Shown here: piece after piece, positions 34,354 through 42,697 of the stretch | Layout: each line of letters opens with the position of its first letter | Position numbering within the stretch: the first letter of the stretch is position 1 | DNA from: Flavihumibacter cheonanensis | Lineage (GTDB): Bacteria > Bacteroidota > Bacteroidia > Chitinophagales > Chitinophagaceae | Direction: 5' to 3' | DNA: 64,000 nucleotides | NCBI RefSeq assembly: GCF_022352215.1 | Contig: NZ_JAKRWF010000002.1 | Coordinates: 186,001-250,000, forward strand | The notes under the pieces: generated by a model | Told to the model about the DNA's origin: nothing | Seen by the model: only the letters and a program-made list of their open reading frames with translations | Databases searched by the model: none | Translations under genes and position numbers: made by a program

Positions 34354-37300
34354 TTATTGAATCGGTTGATAGTCTTTAAACAGTTTTACCGGATTGGCTT
34401 CCACCAGTTTGCGGTACTCCGCCCACTTGCCAGCAAAGAAGCTGTTGATCTTCTCCACTGCTTCACCCAGTTTCAGTTCCGCATCTTTTACCAACTGCTC
34501 TTCCTGCGCACTCGGTTTCACTGGTTTGGCACTGATATAGCGGTTCGCCTGCATCAGCACACTCATGGGGGTAGGTGGTTGCTGAGGCCGACCATAACCC
34601 TGGCGCTCAATCGTTTTGCCATTGATGAATTCCCGGATGGATTTAATCTCCTCCTGCATTTGCTTACCCGCCTTGCGCAGGGTATCTGCTTCCTTGCCGG
34701 TCATGTCTTTTAGTTGAGCCTCCATCTTTTTGGTCAAATCCTCCGCCTCAGTCAGGCGATCCATGCCATCAATCAGTTTATTACTGCTCTTACGTAAGCG
34801 ATCACTTAAAGCGCGCTGGGCCAGGATCACCTCTTTACGATCTCCCAGGCGGGGATCACTCACCACCGTAACCATGGTGCTGTCTTTTTGTCCGGCCAGT
34901 TCCATCACCACCTTATAGGTACCCGGGAATACATCCTCACCACCCGGCTCCGGAGCATTGGGCCGCGGCTTGGGTGAACCAGGGCGACGGAAACCTTTTT
35001 GCTCAAAGCCCCAGTAGTTGCGGTTGTAACCTGAGTCGGCTTTCCACTTGAGGGTTCTGATTAGCTCATTTTTATTGTCGTAAATCTTCACCCAGAGACT
35101 ATCCGCTTTTTTAGCAGCAGTAGTATCCAGGCGGGATTTGTCCACATGGTAGGTAAGTGCCGCGCCTCTTCTCCGATTCTCCGCATCCCAGATACCCCAG
35201 GTGCTCCACTCATACCCTGGAGCATTGCGGATCTCCGCCTGCACCGCAGTTGGAGCAGGGAAAACAGTGAGGGCGGATTTGGTTGCTATTCCCTTATTGG
35301 AAGCCAGTTTACGCAGGGGGCGGATATCATCCAGCACCCAGATAGAACGTCCAAAAGTTGCAATCACCAGGTCGGCCTCACGCTCCTGGATCACCATATC
35401 ATAGGTAGAAACGGAAGGGTATCCATTCTTCCACTGCTGGAAACTGGCCCCATTGTTCAGACTTACCCAAAGTCCCTGCTCGGTGCCAACAAAAATCAGG
35501 TTGGGTTCCGTGGGGTCCTGGATTACTGAAAGCGCATATCCCACTACTTTTTTCTCATCCACCAGGCGAGTCCATGTTTTGCCAAAATCAGTGGTGCGGA
35601 AAATATAAGGTTTGAAATCACCGCGACGATAATCATTAACCACCACCATAGCCTCCGCCGCATTGTGGCGGGATGCCTGAATCTGTTGAACCCAGGCGCC
35701 GGTTGGCATTCCAGGAATCTTGCCACGGAAATTGGTCCAGGTTTTACCACCATCCTGAGTCAGCTGCACATTGCCATCATCCGTACCTACCCAGATTACT
35801 CCCTGCTGTTTGGCAGAAGGAGCAATGGTCAGAATCGTACAATGGTTTTCGGCACCGGTGATATCAAGACTGAGACCTCCGTTTTTATTCTGGTCAATTT
35901 TGCTGGAATCATTGGTAGTCAGGTCACCGGAGATCATCTCCCAGGTAACACCCTTATCCGTACTCTTGTGCAGGTACTGGCTACCAAAATAGATGGTCTT
36001 TTTATCAAAGGGGTCCTGCGCAATACCGGCATTCCAGTTAAACCGTAAGATAGTCTGGAGGTTAGGATTAGCTGGTTTGATGAACCATGACTCGCCGGTC
36101 TTCACATTATAGCGGCCCACATTGCCCTGCTGGCTCATGGCATAAACCCAGTTGGCATCTTCAGCATCGGGCATCACATCAAAGCCATCACCACCCCAGA
36201 GGTTTTCCCAGAAATAGTTTTTGATACCACCACTCATCCAGGTATAGGCTGGTCCGCGCCAGGAACCATTGTCCTGCATACCGCCCATTACATTATAAGG
36301 CTGTTCGTTATCCACATTAATATGGTAGAATTGTCCGACTGGCAGCTTTTCATCAAATACCCAGTTTTTGCCCATATCGCGGGTGATACCAATACCGCCA
36401 TCATTGCCATCTATAATGAACTTATTGTCTTTGGGGTGGATCCAGAACGCATGGTGATCGGGGTGGATACCATTGTAAGGGATGACTACCTCAAAATCCT
36501 TTCCACCATCTTCACTTTTAGCAATCATCTGGTAAATCAGCCAAACGCGGTTTTCATTCAGGGGATCTACTGCGATTTCCTGGAAATAGAAAGGGCGGTT
36601 GGTAACCCAGCTTGGATTGCTGTTTACGAGTTTCCAGTTGTAGCCGCCATCCTCACTTTTATATAAACCATTTTTGGTGGCTTCCACCAGGGCATATACG
36701 ACATTGGGGTTATTGCGCGCGATGGCCAGGCCAATCCGGCCATAATCACCCTCCGGCAGGCCATTTTCCTTGCCCAGCTTTTTCCAGTTTTTACCTCCAT
36801 CGAGGGTCATGTATAAGCCACTGCCGCTACCACCACTCATGAAACTCCAGGGGGTGCGGTAATGCTGCCACATGGCGGCGAAGAGTTTATTGGGATTGGA
36901 GGGATCCATGATCATATCTCCAATGCCGGAGCTATCGTTGGTATAGAGAATTTTGTTCCAGGACTGGCCCCCATCGGTGGTTTTGAATACACCGCGATCG
37001 GGGTGAAAATCATAGGGGTTGCCAATCACGCCGGCATATACGGTGTTGGGGTTATTGGGATCAATCAGCACGCGATGGATGTTGCGGGTCTTTTCCAGGC
37101 CCATGCGATTCCAGGTTTTACCCCCATCGATGGTTTTGTAAATGCCCTCGCCAATATTGATTGAGTTGCGGGGATTGCCCTCGCCGGTACCCACCCAAAC
37201 AATATTGGGATTGGATTGCTGGATAGCCACCGACCCGATATTGATATTTGGCTGTTCGTCAAAAACAGGCTTCCATTCATGGCCGCCATTGATGGTTTTC

Positions 37301-37554
37301 CAGACCCCGCCGGAGGCAGAACCCAGGTAAATAATGTTGGGGTCATCAACCACCGCATCGATGGCGGTAATACGTCCACTCATACCAGCCGGACCGATAT
37401 TCCGGGGTTTCCAGTTTTTGAACTGGTCGAGTGAAACAGTTTCAGCAGCTGCAGGGCCCGGCGTTTTTTGAGCAGTTTTTTTCTGCGCCGTTGCTACCAA
37501 AGCAGAACCAACCAGCAGGGTTCCTGCCAGTCCAATTTTTCTCCAGTGTGTCAT
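34354..37554 (-). CDS. Secreted sortilin/BNR-repeat beta-propeller protein
   Basis: A 1066-aa exported protein with a signal peptide (ending ALVATAQ). It is dominated by Asp-box (BNR) repeats of the xDGGxxW form: INGGHEW, IDGGKTW, TDGGQSW, LDGGKNW, EDGGYNW, QDGGKTW, spanning residues about 45-640, as in VPS10/sortilin-type propellers. The C-terminal third is helical and charged. Often annotated glycosyl hydrolase, but no catalytic residues are visible and peptidase- or ligand-binding roles are equally possible. Single gene with its own terminator. Confidence 0.85.
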   Translation of the reverse strand: MTHWRKIGLAGTLLVGSALVATAQKKTAQKTPGPAAAETVSLDQFKNWKPRNIGPAGMSGRITAIDAVVDDPNIIYLGSASGGVWKTINGGHEWKPVFDEQPNINIGSVAIQQSNPNIVWVGTGEGNPRNSINIGEGIYKTIDGGKTWNRMGLEKTRNIHRVLIDPNNPNTVYAGVIGNPYDFHPDRGVFKTTDGGQSWNKILYTNDSSGIGDMIMDPSNPNKLFAAMWQHYRTPWSFMSGGSGSGLYMTLDGGKNWKKLGKENGLPEGDYGRIGLAIARNNPNVVYALVEATKNGLYKSEDGGYNWKLVNSNPSWVTNRPFYFQEIAVDPLNENRVWLIYQMIAKSEDGGKDFEVVIPYNGIHPDHHAFWIHPKDNKFIIDGNDGGIGITRDMGKNWVFDEKLPVGQFYHINVDNEQPYNVMGGMQDNGSWRGPAYTWMSGGIKNYFWENLWGGDGFDVMPDAEDANWVYAMSQQGNVGRYNVKTGESWFIKPANPNLQTILRFNWNAGIAQDPFDKKTIYFGSQYLHKSTDKGVTWEMISGDLTTNDSSKIDQNKNGGLSLDITGAENHCTILTIAPSAKQQGVIWVGTDDGNVQLTQDGGKTWTNFRGKIPGMPTGAWVQQIQASRHNAAEAMVVVNDYRRGDFKPYIFRTTDFGKTWTRLVDEKKVVGYALSVIQDPTEPNLIFVGTEQGLWVSLNNGASFQQWKNGYPSVSTYDMVIQEREADLVIATFGRSIWVLDDIRPLRKLASNKGIATKSALTVFPAPTAVQAEIRNAPGYEWSTWGIWDAENRRRGAALTYHVDKSRLDTTAAKKADSLWVKIYDNKNELIRTLKWKADSGYNRNYWGFEQKGFRRPGSPKPRPNAPEPGGEDVFPGTYKVVMELAGQKDSTMVTVVSDPRLGDRKEVILAQRALSDRLRKSSNKLIDGMDRLTEAEDLTKKMEAQLKDMTGKEADTLRKAGKQMQEEIKSIREFINGKTIERQGYGRPQQPPTPMSVLMQANRYISAKPVKPSAQEEQLVKDAELKLGEAVEKINSFFAGKWAEYRKLVEANPVKLFKDYQPIQ

Positions 37555-37657
37555 GTGCGATTCAATTTGAACAAGGAAATTAAAGGATAATGTTGGAACC
37601 CTGTTCGGAAATTGATGAAAGGTGTACCTTAGTGTTTAACCAATAAAACCAATTAAT

Positions 37658-38245
37658 ATGCGAAAATTAAACCTGCTTATGATGGGTGCAGCCCTGGCGC
37701 TGGGCATGAGTGCAACTGCGCAAACCAAATGGAAGCTGGACAAAGGACATTCCAGTGTTCGCTTTTCCGTGAATCACATGGTGGTGTCTGAGGCGGAGGG
37801 TACCTTTAAGATGTGGGATGGAACAGTAGAGCACAGCAAGGATGATTTTTCGGATGCGAAGATCAGTTTTACAGTAGATGTGAATTCTATCAATACCGAT
37901 AATGAGCGCCGGGATGGTCACCTGAAGAGTGATGATTTCTTCAATGCGGAGAAGTTTCCAACCATGAAATTTGAAAGCACTTCGATGAAGCCGCTGGGTA
38001 ATAACAAATACGAACTGAAAGGCAACCTCACCATTCGGGATGTGACCAAGCCGGTAACCTTTCAGGTAACACATGGAGGTATACTTGCGAGTAGCCGTGG
38101 CCGTAAGGCAGGGTTCAAGGCAACGACCACCATCAATCGATTTGATTATAACCTGAAATGGGATCGGGCAACTGAAACAGGCGGACTGGTAGTAGGCAAG
38201 GAGGTTGAAGTGACAGTAAAAGTGGAGTTGGATGAAGTAAAATAA
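37658..38245 (+). CDS. YceI-family periplasmic lipid-binding protein
   Basis: A 195-aa lipocalin-like protein with a signal peptide (ending MSATAQ). Family motifs: WKLDKGHSSVRFSVNHM, then KISFTVDVNSINTDNERRDGHLKS and FNAEKFPTMKFES, and NLTIRDVTKPVTF. YceI proteins bind polyisoprenoid chains in the periplasm. Single gene, ended by a terminator. Confidence 0.93.
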   Translation: MRKLNLLMMGAALALGMSATAQTKWKLDKGHSSVRFSVNHMVVSEAEGTFKMWDGTVEHSKDDFSDAKISFTVDVNSINTDNERRDGHLKSDDFFNAEKFPTMKFESTSMKPLGNNKYELKGNLTIRDVTKPVTFQVTHGGILASSRGRKAGFKATTTINRFDYNLKWDRATETGGLVVGKEVEVTVKVELDEVK

Positions 38246-38269
38246 TTGAAGGAACCAACCATAAACAAG

Positions 38270-38300
38270 AAAGCCCCCGTCCAGAGGGGCTTTTTGTTTT
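38270..38300 (+). terminator. Terminator of the YceI gene
   Basis: AAGCCCC (38271-38277) pairs with GGGGCTT (38286-38292), followed by a T-rich run. Confidence 0.85.
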
Positions 38301-38489
38301 TTTGTAGTGTTTAGTGATCCAGATCCAGAATTTGTCCAAATGTAACAACCGAGACAATTTCATTACTGCTGCTTCATGATGTAAAGATGCAACGGGATCC
38401 GGAGTTTAAAGAATGAGTTCGGTTATCGTGCTTTTTTACTCGCCAGGCTGTCATTTTTACCCGACGAATGGGAAACCGGGAAGAGCTTT

Positions 38490-39077
38490 TTACTGCTTAC
38501 CGGACTTCTCATTGTAGGATTTTTCGGCTTCTTTGGCTTTGGCGAAGTCGAGGATCACCCCATTAATACAGTAGCGGAGGCCGGTTGGCGGGGGACCATC
38601 TTCAAAAACATGTCCCAGGTGGGCCTTACATCTACCGCATTGCACTTCCGTCCGGCGCATACCATGGGAATTATCAGGCGTATAGATAATACTGGTTTTC
38701 GAGATGGGCTGGTAGAAACTAGGCCATCCGCAACCGCTGTCGAACTTGGTATCACTCTGGAAGAGAGGGTTTCCACAGGCTGCGCAATGATAGGTACCTA
38801 CATCTTTAGAGTGTTCAAAGGGACTGGTAAAAGGTCTTTCGGTTCCTTTTTGCCGTGCGATGTAATAAACATCGGAAGGAAGGATTTTCTTCCATTCCTC
38901 CTCGCTTAGATTCACTTTATCAGTGGAATTGCGGGAGTAAACGGGATTTTTGGAGCTATCCATAGTTGATGATTTTTGTTGGGTGGCTGTGTTTTCCTTT
39001 TTGGCTTGCGAAAAGCTGCAATACTGGAAACTGATCAGGCAGCCGAGCAGGAGGAATTTAAGATACATAGTTCGCAT
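38490..39077 (-). CDS. msrB: Peptide-methionine (R)-S-oxide reductase, exported
   Basis: A 195-aa MsrB that repairs methionine-R-sulfoxide in proteins. An N-terminal hydrophobic signal (LKFLLLGCLISFQYC, possible lipobox) is followed by a Ser/Thr/Lys linker and the MsrB domain from about 58. Zinc Cys pairs are CAAC and CGRC; the catalytic Cys is in RYCING near 169; SGCGWPSF is the family signature. It probably acts in the periplasm or on the outer membrane. Start could also be the ATG 3 codons in. Confidence 0.93.
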   Translation of the reverse strand: MRTMYLKFLLLGCLISFQYCSFSQAKKENTATQQKSSTMDSSKNPVYSRNSTDKVNLSEEEWKKILPSDVYYIARQKGTERPFTSPFEHSKDVGTYHCAACGNPLFQSDTKFDSGCGWPSFYQPISKTSIIYTPDNSHGMRRTEVQCGRCKAHLGHVFEDGPPPTGLRYCINGVILDFAKAKEAEKSYNEKSGKQ

Positions 39078-39183
39078 AATTATATAACAAAGCTACGGGA
39101 GACAGGTTCGTTTGGATTGTCGGCAAGTTGACAGAATTCAAGGTTAATCGGCTTTTAATGGACAATTTTTAGCCAGCAACCCT

Positions 39184-39191
39184 TAAATTTG
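39184..39191 (+). promoter_or_regulatory. Candidate -7 element of the adk promoter
   Basis: TAAATTTG matches the Bacteroidota -7 consensus TAnnTTTG and lies 25 bases upstream of the adk ATG. A TTTT tract lies upstream but the -33 spacing is imperfect. Confidence 0.4.
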
Positions 39192-39216
39192 ACATTCATC
39201 TGAGTTTTTTAACAAC

Positions 39217-39798
39217 ATGTTCAATTTAATTCTATTTGGTCCTCCCGGTAGTGGGAAGGGTACGCAGTCAGAAAGACTGATCGCCCGTTATGGTTTAAAA
39301 CATTTGTCCACCGGTGATTTATTGAGATCCGAGATCGCGAACCAGACCACATTGGGTTTGGAGGCGAAGGGATTCATGGATCGCGGGGAATTGGTACCGG
39401 ATGCCGTGGTAATAGGCATGATTCGGTCGGCATTGGACAATAACCCGGAGGCCAAAGGATTCCTGTTTGATGGATTTCCACGTACCCAGGCGCAGTCGGT
39501 AGCTCTGGATGAGTTGCTGGAGCAGCGCGGGGAGGCCATCAATGTGGTATTAGCCCTGGAAGTGACAGAAGAGGAGTTGGTGAAGCGATTGCTGAACCGC
39601 GGGTTGACCAGTGGCCGGACAGATGACGTGAATGAAAGTATTATCCGTGCGCGGATTACAGAATATCATAAGAAGACATCGGCAGTAGCTGATCATTACC
39701 GCCAGTTCGGCAAGGTAGTGGAGGTAAAAGGCGAGGGGAGTGTAGACGATATCTTTGATGCCCTCTGCGCCGAAATTGAAAAGCGCAAAGCGGCTTAG
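39217..39798 (+). CDS. adk: Adenylate kinase
   Basis: A 193-aa nucleotide kinase interconverting ATP plus AMP and 2 ADP. P-loop GPPGSGKGTQ at residues 8-17; AMP-binding KHLSTGDLLRSEI; DGFPRTQAQ; and NRGLTSGRTDD in the lid position. The lid is short and lacks the Cys4 zinc site, as in many Bacteroidota enzymes of this length. The start is supported by the P-loop distance. Confidence 0.96.
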   Translation: MFNLILFGPPGSGKGTQSERLIARYGLKHLSTGDLLRSEIANQTTLGLEAKGFMDRGELVPDAVVIGMIRSALDNNPEAKGFLFDGFPRTQAQSVALDELLEQRGEAINVVLALEVTEEELVKRLLNRGLTSGRTDDVNESIIRARITEYHKKTSAVADHYRQFGKVVEVKGEGSVDDIFDALCAEIEKRKAA

Positions 39799-39860
39799 GG
39801 TTTTTCCGGTCGGGTAAGGCGCCAGCCGTCCCGCCCGGTAAAACCTATAAATCAACTCAT

Positions 39861-40316
39861 ATGTCCCCCAAGCTCAGCTTCCTCCTCGAAGACTTCCCCC
39901 GTCTACTCAGAGAACTAGACCCGTCTACCCCACCTGCCTGGGGCCAGATGAATGTGCAGCAGATGGTGGAACATATGACAGATGCGGTGTTAGTGGCTGC
40001 GGGCAAGATACCGGTGAAGTTGTTAAGCCCTGAGAATCGGTTGCCGCAGATGGTAGCTTTTCTGTTCAGCGAGGATCCCTTCCCTCAGAATTTCAAGAAT
40101 CCTCTTATGGGGGAAACCCCTGCACCGGTGCGGTATCCAAACATGGAGACTGCGATTACTGAATTAAAGCGGGCCCTGGAAGCCTTCCAGCAGGCCTTTG
40201 CTGAGAATCCGGAGCGGGAGATTCTGAATCCTTTCTTTGGTCCGCTGAATTATGAGGGCCAGGTGCAATTGCTACACAAGCATGCGAAACATCATTTAAA
40301 GCAGTTTGGGGTGTAG
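39861..40316 (+). CDS. DinB-like / DUF1569-type protein
   Basis: A 151-aa helical protein resembling the DinB/YfiT four-helix bundle (DUF1569): AWGQMNVQQMVEHMTDAV with a first His, and a C-terminal HKHAKHHLKQFG that supplies further histidines. Such bundles bind a divalent metal and may be thiol-dependent transferases. Gene is 62 bases after adk and is followed by a long hairpin terminator. The exact reaction is unknown. Confidence 0.75.
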   Translation: MSPKLSFLLEDFPRLLRELDPSTPPAWGQMNVQQMVEHMTDAVLVAAGKIPVKLLSPENRLPQMVAFLFSEDPFPQNFKNPLMGETPAPVRYPNMETAITELKRALEAFQQAFAENPEREILNPFFGPLNYEGQVQLLHKHAKHHLKQFGV

Positions 40317-40318
40317 GA

Positions 40319-40372
40319 AACACAGTTACGGACAAGTATAGAAAGTTATAGTTGTCCGTAACTATGTTTTTT
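40319..40372. terminator. Long hairpin terminator
   Basis: A perfect 12-bp core stem (40324-40335 with 40352-40363) extended outward with one mismatch and followed by six T (40367-40372). It closes the DinB-like gene. The 16-base loop is AT-rich. Confidence 0.8.
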
Positions 40373-40428
40373 CAGTACCATTCGGCATACTTTCACCGTC
40401 CATTCGGGCACTTTCATCTATCCTGTCA

Positions 40429-40516
40429 GTCATCAGGAACCGAATTTTGATCGTTGTTTGACTGTTGTTTCAACGTTCTGGAAGCATCAGTGAAGCGTCA
40501 GTGAAGCGTTCAGGAA
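40429..40516. repeat. Array of eight degenerate 11-bp units
   Basis: Consecutive 11-mers GTCATCAGGAA, CCGAATTTTGA, TCGTTGTTTGA, CTGTTGTTTCA, ACGTTCTGGAA, GCATCAGTGAA, GCGTCAGTGAA, GCGTTCAGGAA fill 40429-40516. The last three are the most alike. The array ends 4 bases from the stop of the LytTR gene, in the convergent intergenic region. The period is close to one DNA helical turn. Confidence 0.55.
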
Positions 40517-40520
40517 CTAC

Positions 40521-40841
40521 TCAGCTGGACTTAATAAACTGTTCATTAAAGACAGGGGATAGCGATCTGCTAACAGGAATTCGTTGATCCTGCACCAACA
40601 GGAAGTTTTTCCCAACGCCGGTCACCAGGTTAAGGTTAACCGTATAAAAGCGGTGCACCCGATAGAATTGATTCTCCGGTAGCAGCTCAAGGAGGTGTTG
40701 CATCGTAATTTTCATCCAGCAGGAATAGGAGCCTGTAATAATTGCACAGTAATCGTCCTTTACCTGAATGAAAAGGATATCATCGATTGGGATTTTGTAG
40801 AAGGTGGTTCCATTTTGGAAAGACAGGAACTTGCTCTTCAT
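40521..40841 (-). CDS. Stand-alone LytTR DNA-binding protein
   Basis: A 106-aa protein made only of a LytTR domain: PIDDILFIQVKDDYC, the MTMQHLLELLPENQFYRVHRFYTVNL-type core (here KITMQHLLELLPENQFYRVH), and IPVSRSLSPVF at the end. No receiver domain, so activity may be set by expression level or by a partner. LytTR proteins bind pairs of direct repeats about two helical turns apart; such a pair is present upstream. Confidence 0.9.
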   Translation of the reverse strand: MKSKFLSFQNGTTFYKIPIDDILFIQVKDDYCAIITGSYSCWMKITMQHLLELLPENQFYRVHRFYTVNLNLVTGVGKNFLLVQDQRIPVSRSLSPVFNEQFIKSS

Positions 40842-40921
40842 AAAAAGAGGTTTGGGAATTTCTGGGATGTTTTGCCACAGAAAGTTGCAACAAGTTTTTG
40901 AAAAAAAACAGCAACTGAAAA

Positions 40922-40957
40922 TATTCCCGAAACCGTCGAAATTATTCCCGAAAGCGT
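40922..40957 (-). promoter_or_regulatory. 21-bp-phased direct repeat upstream of the LytTR gene
   Basis: TATTCCCGAAACCGT (40922-40936) and TATTCCCGAAAGCGT (40943-40957) differ at one position and are exactly 21 bp apart, 81-116 bp upstream of the LytTR start. This is the geometry expected of a LytTR operator; autoregulation is inferred. Confidence 0.55.
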
Positions 40958-41001
40958 GGTGTTTATAGAAAAAAAGCTACATAGAAACCACCTTAAAAAA
41001 G

Positions 41002-41859
41002 TTAAAGTTCCGTCGAAATTGAATCAATCAACCAGTTTTCAAAAATTGTAAAATGCATATAAAACAGATTCATCACAGTAGAAATATAATTGTTCCAGCT
41101 TACAATTTTTTCTTTTGAATTGGTAATGATATATAGATTGGTGCTATTGTCAAAATAGACAACTGGTTGTCCTTCTTTTAGTTCCCCTTTATAAATTGCA
41201 CCGGAGCTATCATAATAAAATTGCATACATATATCGTAAAAAACACTGAAGCTTTGTAGACCACCGATAAATGCGAGATTTGTAATATCCAAGCGTTGAT
41301 AATATTCTTCTCCTTTGAAATTAATTACGAACTCAGGAAATACATATTCAATGTTAGGAAAAGCCGCCCTCTCCCTTGATATTCTCCAGTCTAATTCAAA
41401 AGACAAATTATCATTAATTACTCTCTTGCGGTTTCCATTATTACATTTTTTGTAATCAGGCAATAATGAAATAAGTTTTGCATCTATAATACGTGAATAC
41501 TTCTTATGAATCAGAAAATAGGCAGTAGGGGACTTTTCATTAACCTCCTCTTTCGTTTTACATTCTATTCGATCAAATAAATCATACTCTTTAAAAGATA
41601 TCGGATTAAGAATTTCCAGTTTTTTTAATCCTAGTGTATCAGGATCGCCAAGATTTGCCTTATGGCCGATAGGTAATTTAAACTCATAAAAATTCTTTAT
41701 TTCAACCTTCTTTATTAGATCAACTACAGATTTTTCAGAATTAAAGTAGATCTCGTTAAGCGCAAGTGGTACTTGAGGATTCTCCTCCCAAAAAGAAGAA
41801 ATTCTATTTACATATAATTCAGTATGCTTTTCAATTATTTGATCAATTTTTATATTCAT
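41002..41859 (-). CDS. Hypothetical 285-aa protein, AT-rich gene
   Basis: A soluble protein rich in Lys, Asn, Ile and Tyr, with no signal peptide and no recognised domain. Segments such as NLAFIGGLQSFSVFYDICMQFYYD and FYMHFTIFENWLIDSI are hydrophobic but too polar for clear membrane helices. Codon use is visibly more AT-rich than neighbouring genes, suggesting acquisition. It is 38 bases downstream of the 223-aa gene on the same strand and likely co-transcribed. Function unknown. Confidence 0.65.
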   Translation of the reverse strand: MNIKIDQIIEKHTELYVNRISSFWEENPQVPLALNEIYFNSEKSVVDLIKKVEIKNFYEFKLPIGHKANLGDPDTLGLKKLEILNPISFKEYDLFDRIECKTKEEVNEKSPTAYFLIHKKYSRIIDAKLISLLPDYKKCNNGNRKRVINDNLSFELDWRISRERAAFPNIEYVFPEFVINFKGEEYYQRLDITNLAFIGGLQSFSVFYDICMQFYYDSSGAIYKGELKEGQPVVYFDNSTNLYIITNSKEKIVSWNNYISTVMNLFYMHFTIFENWLIDSISTEL

Positions 41860-41897
41860 AGTATAACAGATAGATCGATTACCGCTCTAAGATAAGG

Positions 41898-42569
41898 CTA
41901 TAAGAAAATAATCTCTTCCAGTTCAGAAGCAGGTCTAAATTCGCTCTTAAAGGTTTTTTTGTAATATAACATTACTGCATAACCCCACTTCCCAAAAAAA
42001 GCAGCTTCAAGATTATAGTAATTCAATTCAGTATCTGTTTTAATAATTGATAACAAATACATTGGATTTACAAACAGGCAGGTTTTTAGCACTCCCCATT
42101 TCATATCAGACTGATCTTTCATTAAATAATCACCGGCTAAAACAATAAAATGCAGTCTGAAATTGTCCAATTTTCTTTTTGTTTTGATATACTCAAAGAT
42201 TTCATCAATTACAGTATCAGTTATTTCTATTGAATGGTAGTCCTTGTCTTTATATACATAACTCAGTAAATCTTTTTTTAATTTCTCTTTATTTTTCAAC
42301 AGATCGTCAATGAGCAATTTGTTATCATGATACCACTGCGTTGCTTCTTCAATTATTGGAAACTCATTGGTTGAAACCCAGTTATCAAATACATTCTTAT
42401 CCATAATATGGATAGAGTTTCCGAAAGGGTTTATCGGCATGAGCAAATAAGTGCCATCTTTTAATTGGAACAATTGAGCCTTTGTTGCCTCCACCATTAA
42501 TTGGAATTTTCCTTTCCCTTTTTTCCTCAACTCATTGGCAGCAGCCCAGTCAAGTATCTTATATTCCAT
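41898..42569 (-). CDS. Hypothetical 223-aa protein, AT-rich gene
   Basis: A soluble, Lys/Leu-rich protein with long helices (NKLLIDDLLKNKEKLKKDLL) and no known domain. The N-terminal part contains VEATKAQLFQLKDGTYLLM. Composition matches the downstream 285-aa gene and not the surrounding core genes. The two form a likely two-gene accessory unit; toxin/immunity or restriction-like roles are conceivable but nothing in the sequence shows one. Confidence 0.65.
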   Translation of the reverse strand: MEYKILDWAAANELRKKGKGKFQLMVEATKAQLFQLKDGTYLLMPINPFGNSIHIMDKNVFDNWVSTNEFPIIEEATQWYHDNKLLIDDLLKNKEKLKKDLLSYVYKDKDYHSIEITDTVIDEIFEYIKTKRKLDNFRLHFIVLAGDYLMKDQSDMKWGVLKTCLFVNPMYLLSIIKTDTELNYYNLEAAFFGKWGYAVMLYYKKTFKSEFRPASELEEIIFL

Positions 42570-42697
42570 AATTATATTTCAGAAGATTGGTTGGCTCACT
42601 ACTCGTATTGTTGTGATAGTACGAAAATTAGACAATATACACAAGCGGAAAGGGTAATACTAGTTTAGGATTTACTTTTAGCGGGAGATCAGTTAAA

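Noticed and set aside
34354-37554. Catalytic glycoside hydrolase
   Set aside because: Only BNR/Asp-box propeller repeats are visible and no sialidase-type catalytic Arg triad could be placed, so the enzyme label was not adopted.
40429-40516. Possible CRISPR array
   Set aside because: The units are contiguous 11-mers without spacers, and no cas gene is present.
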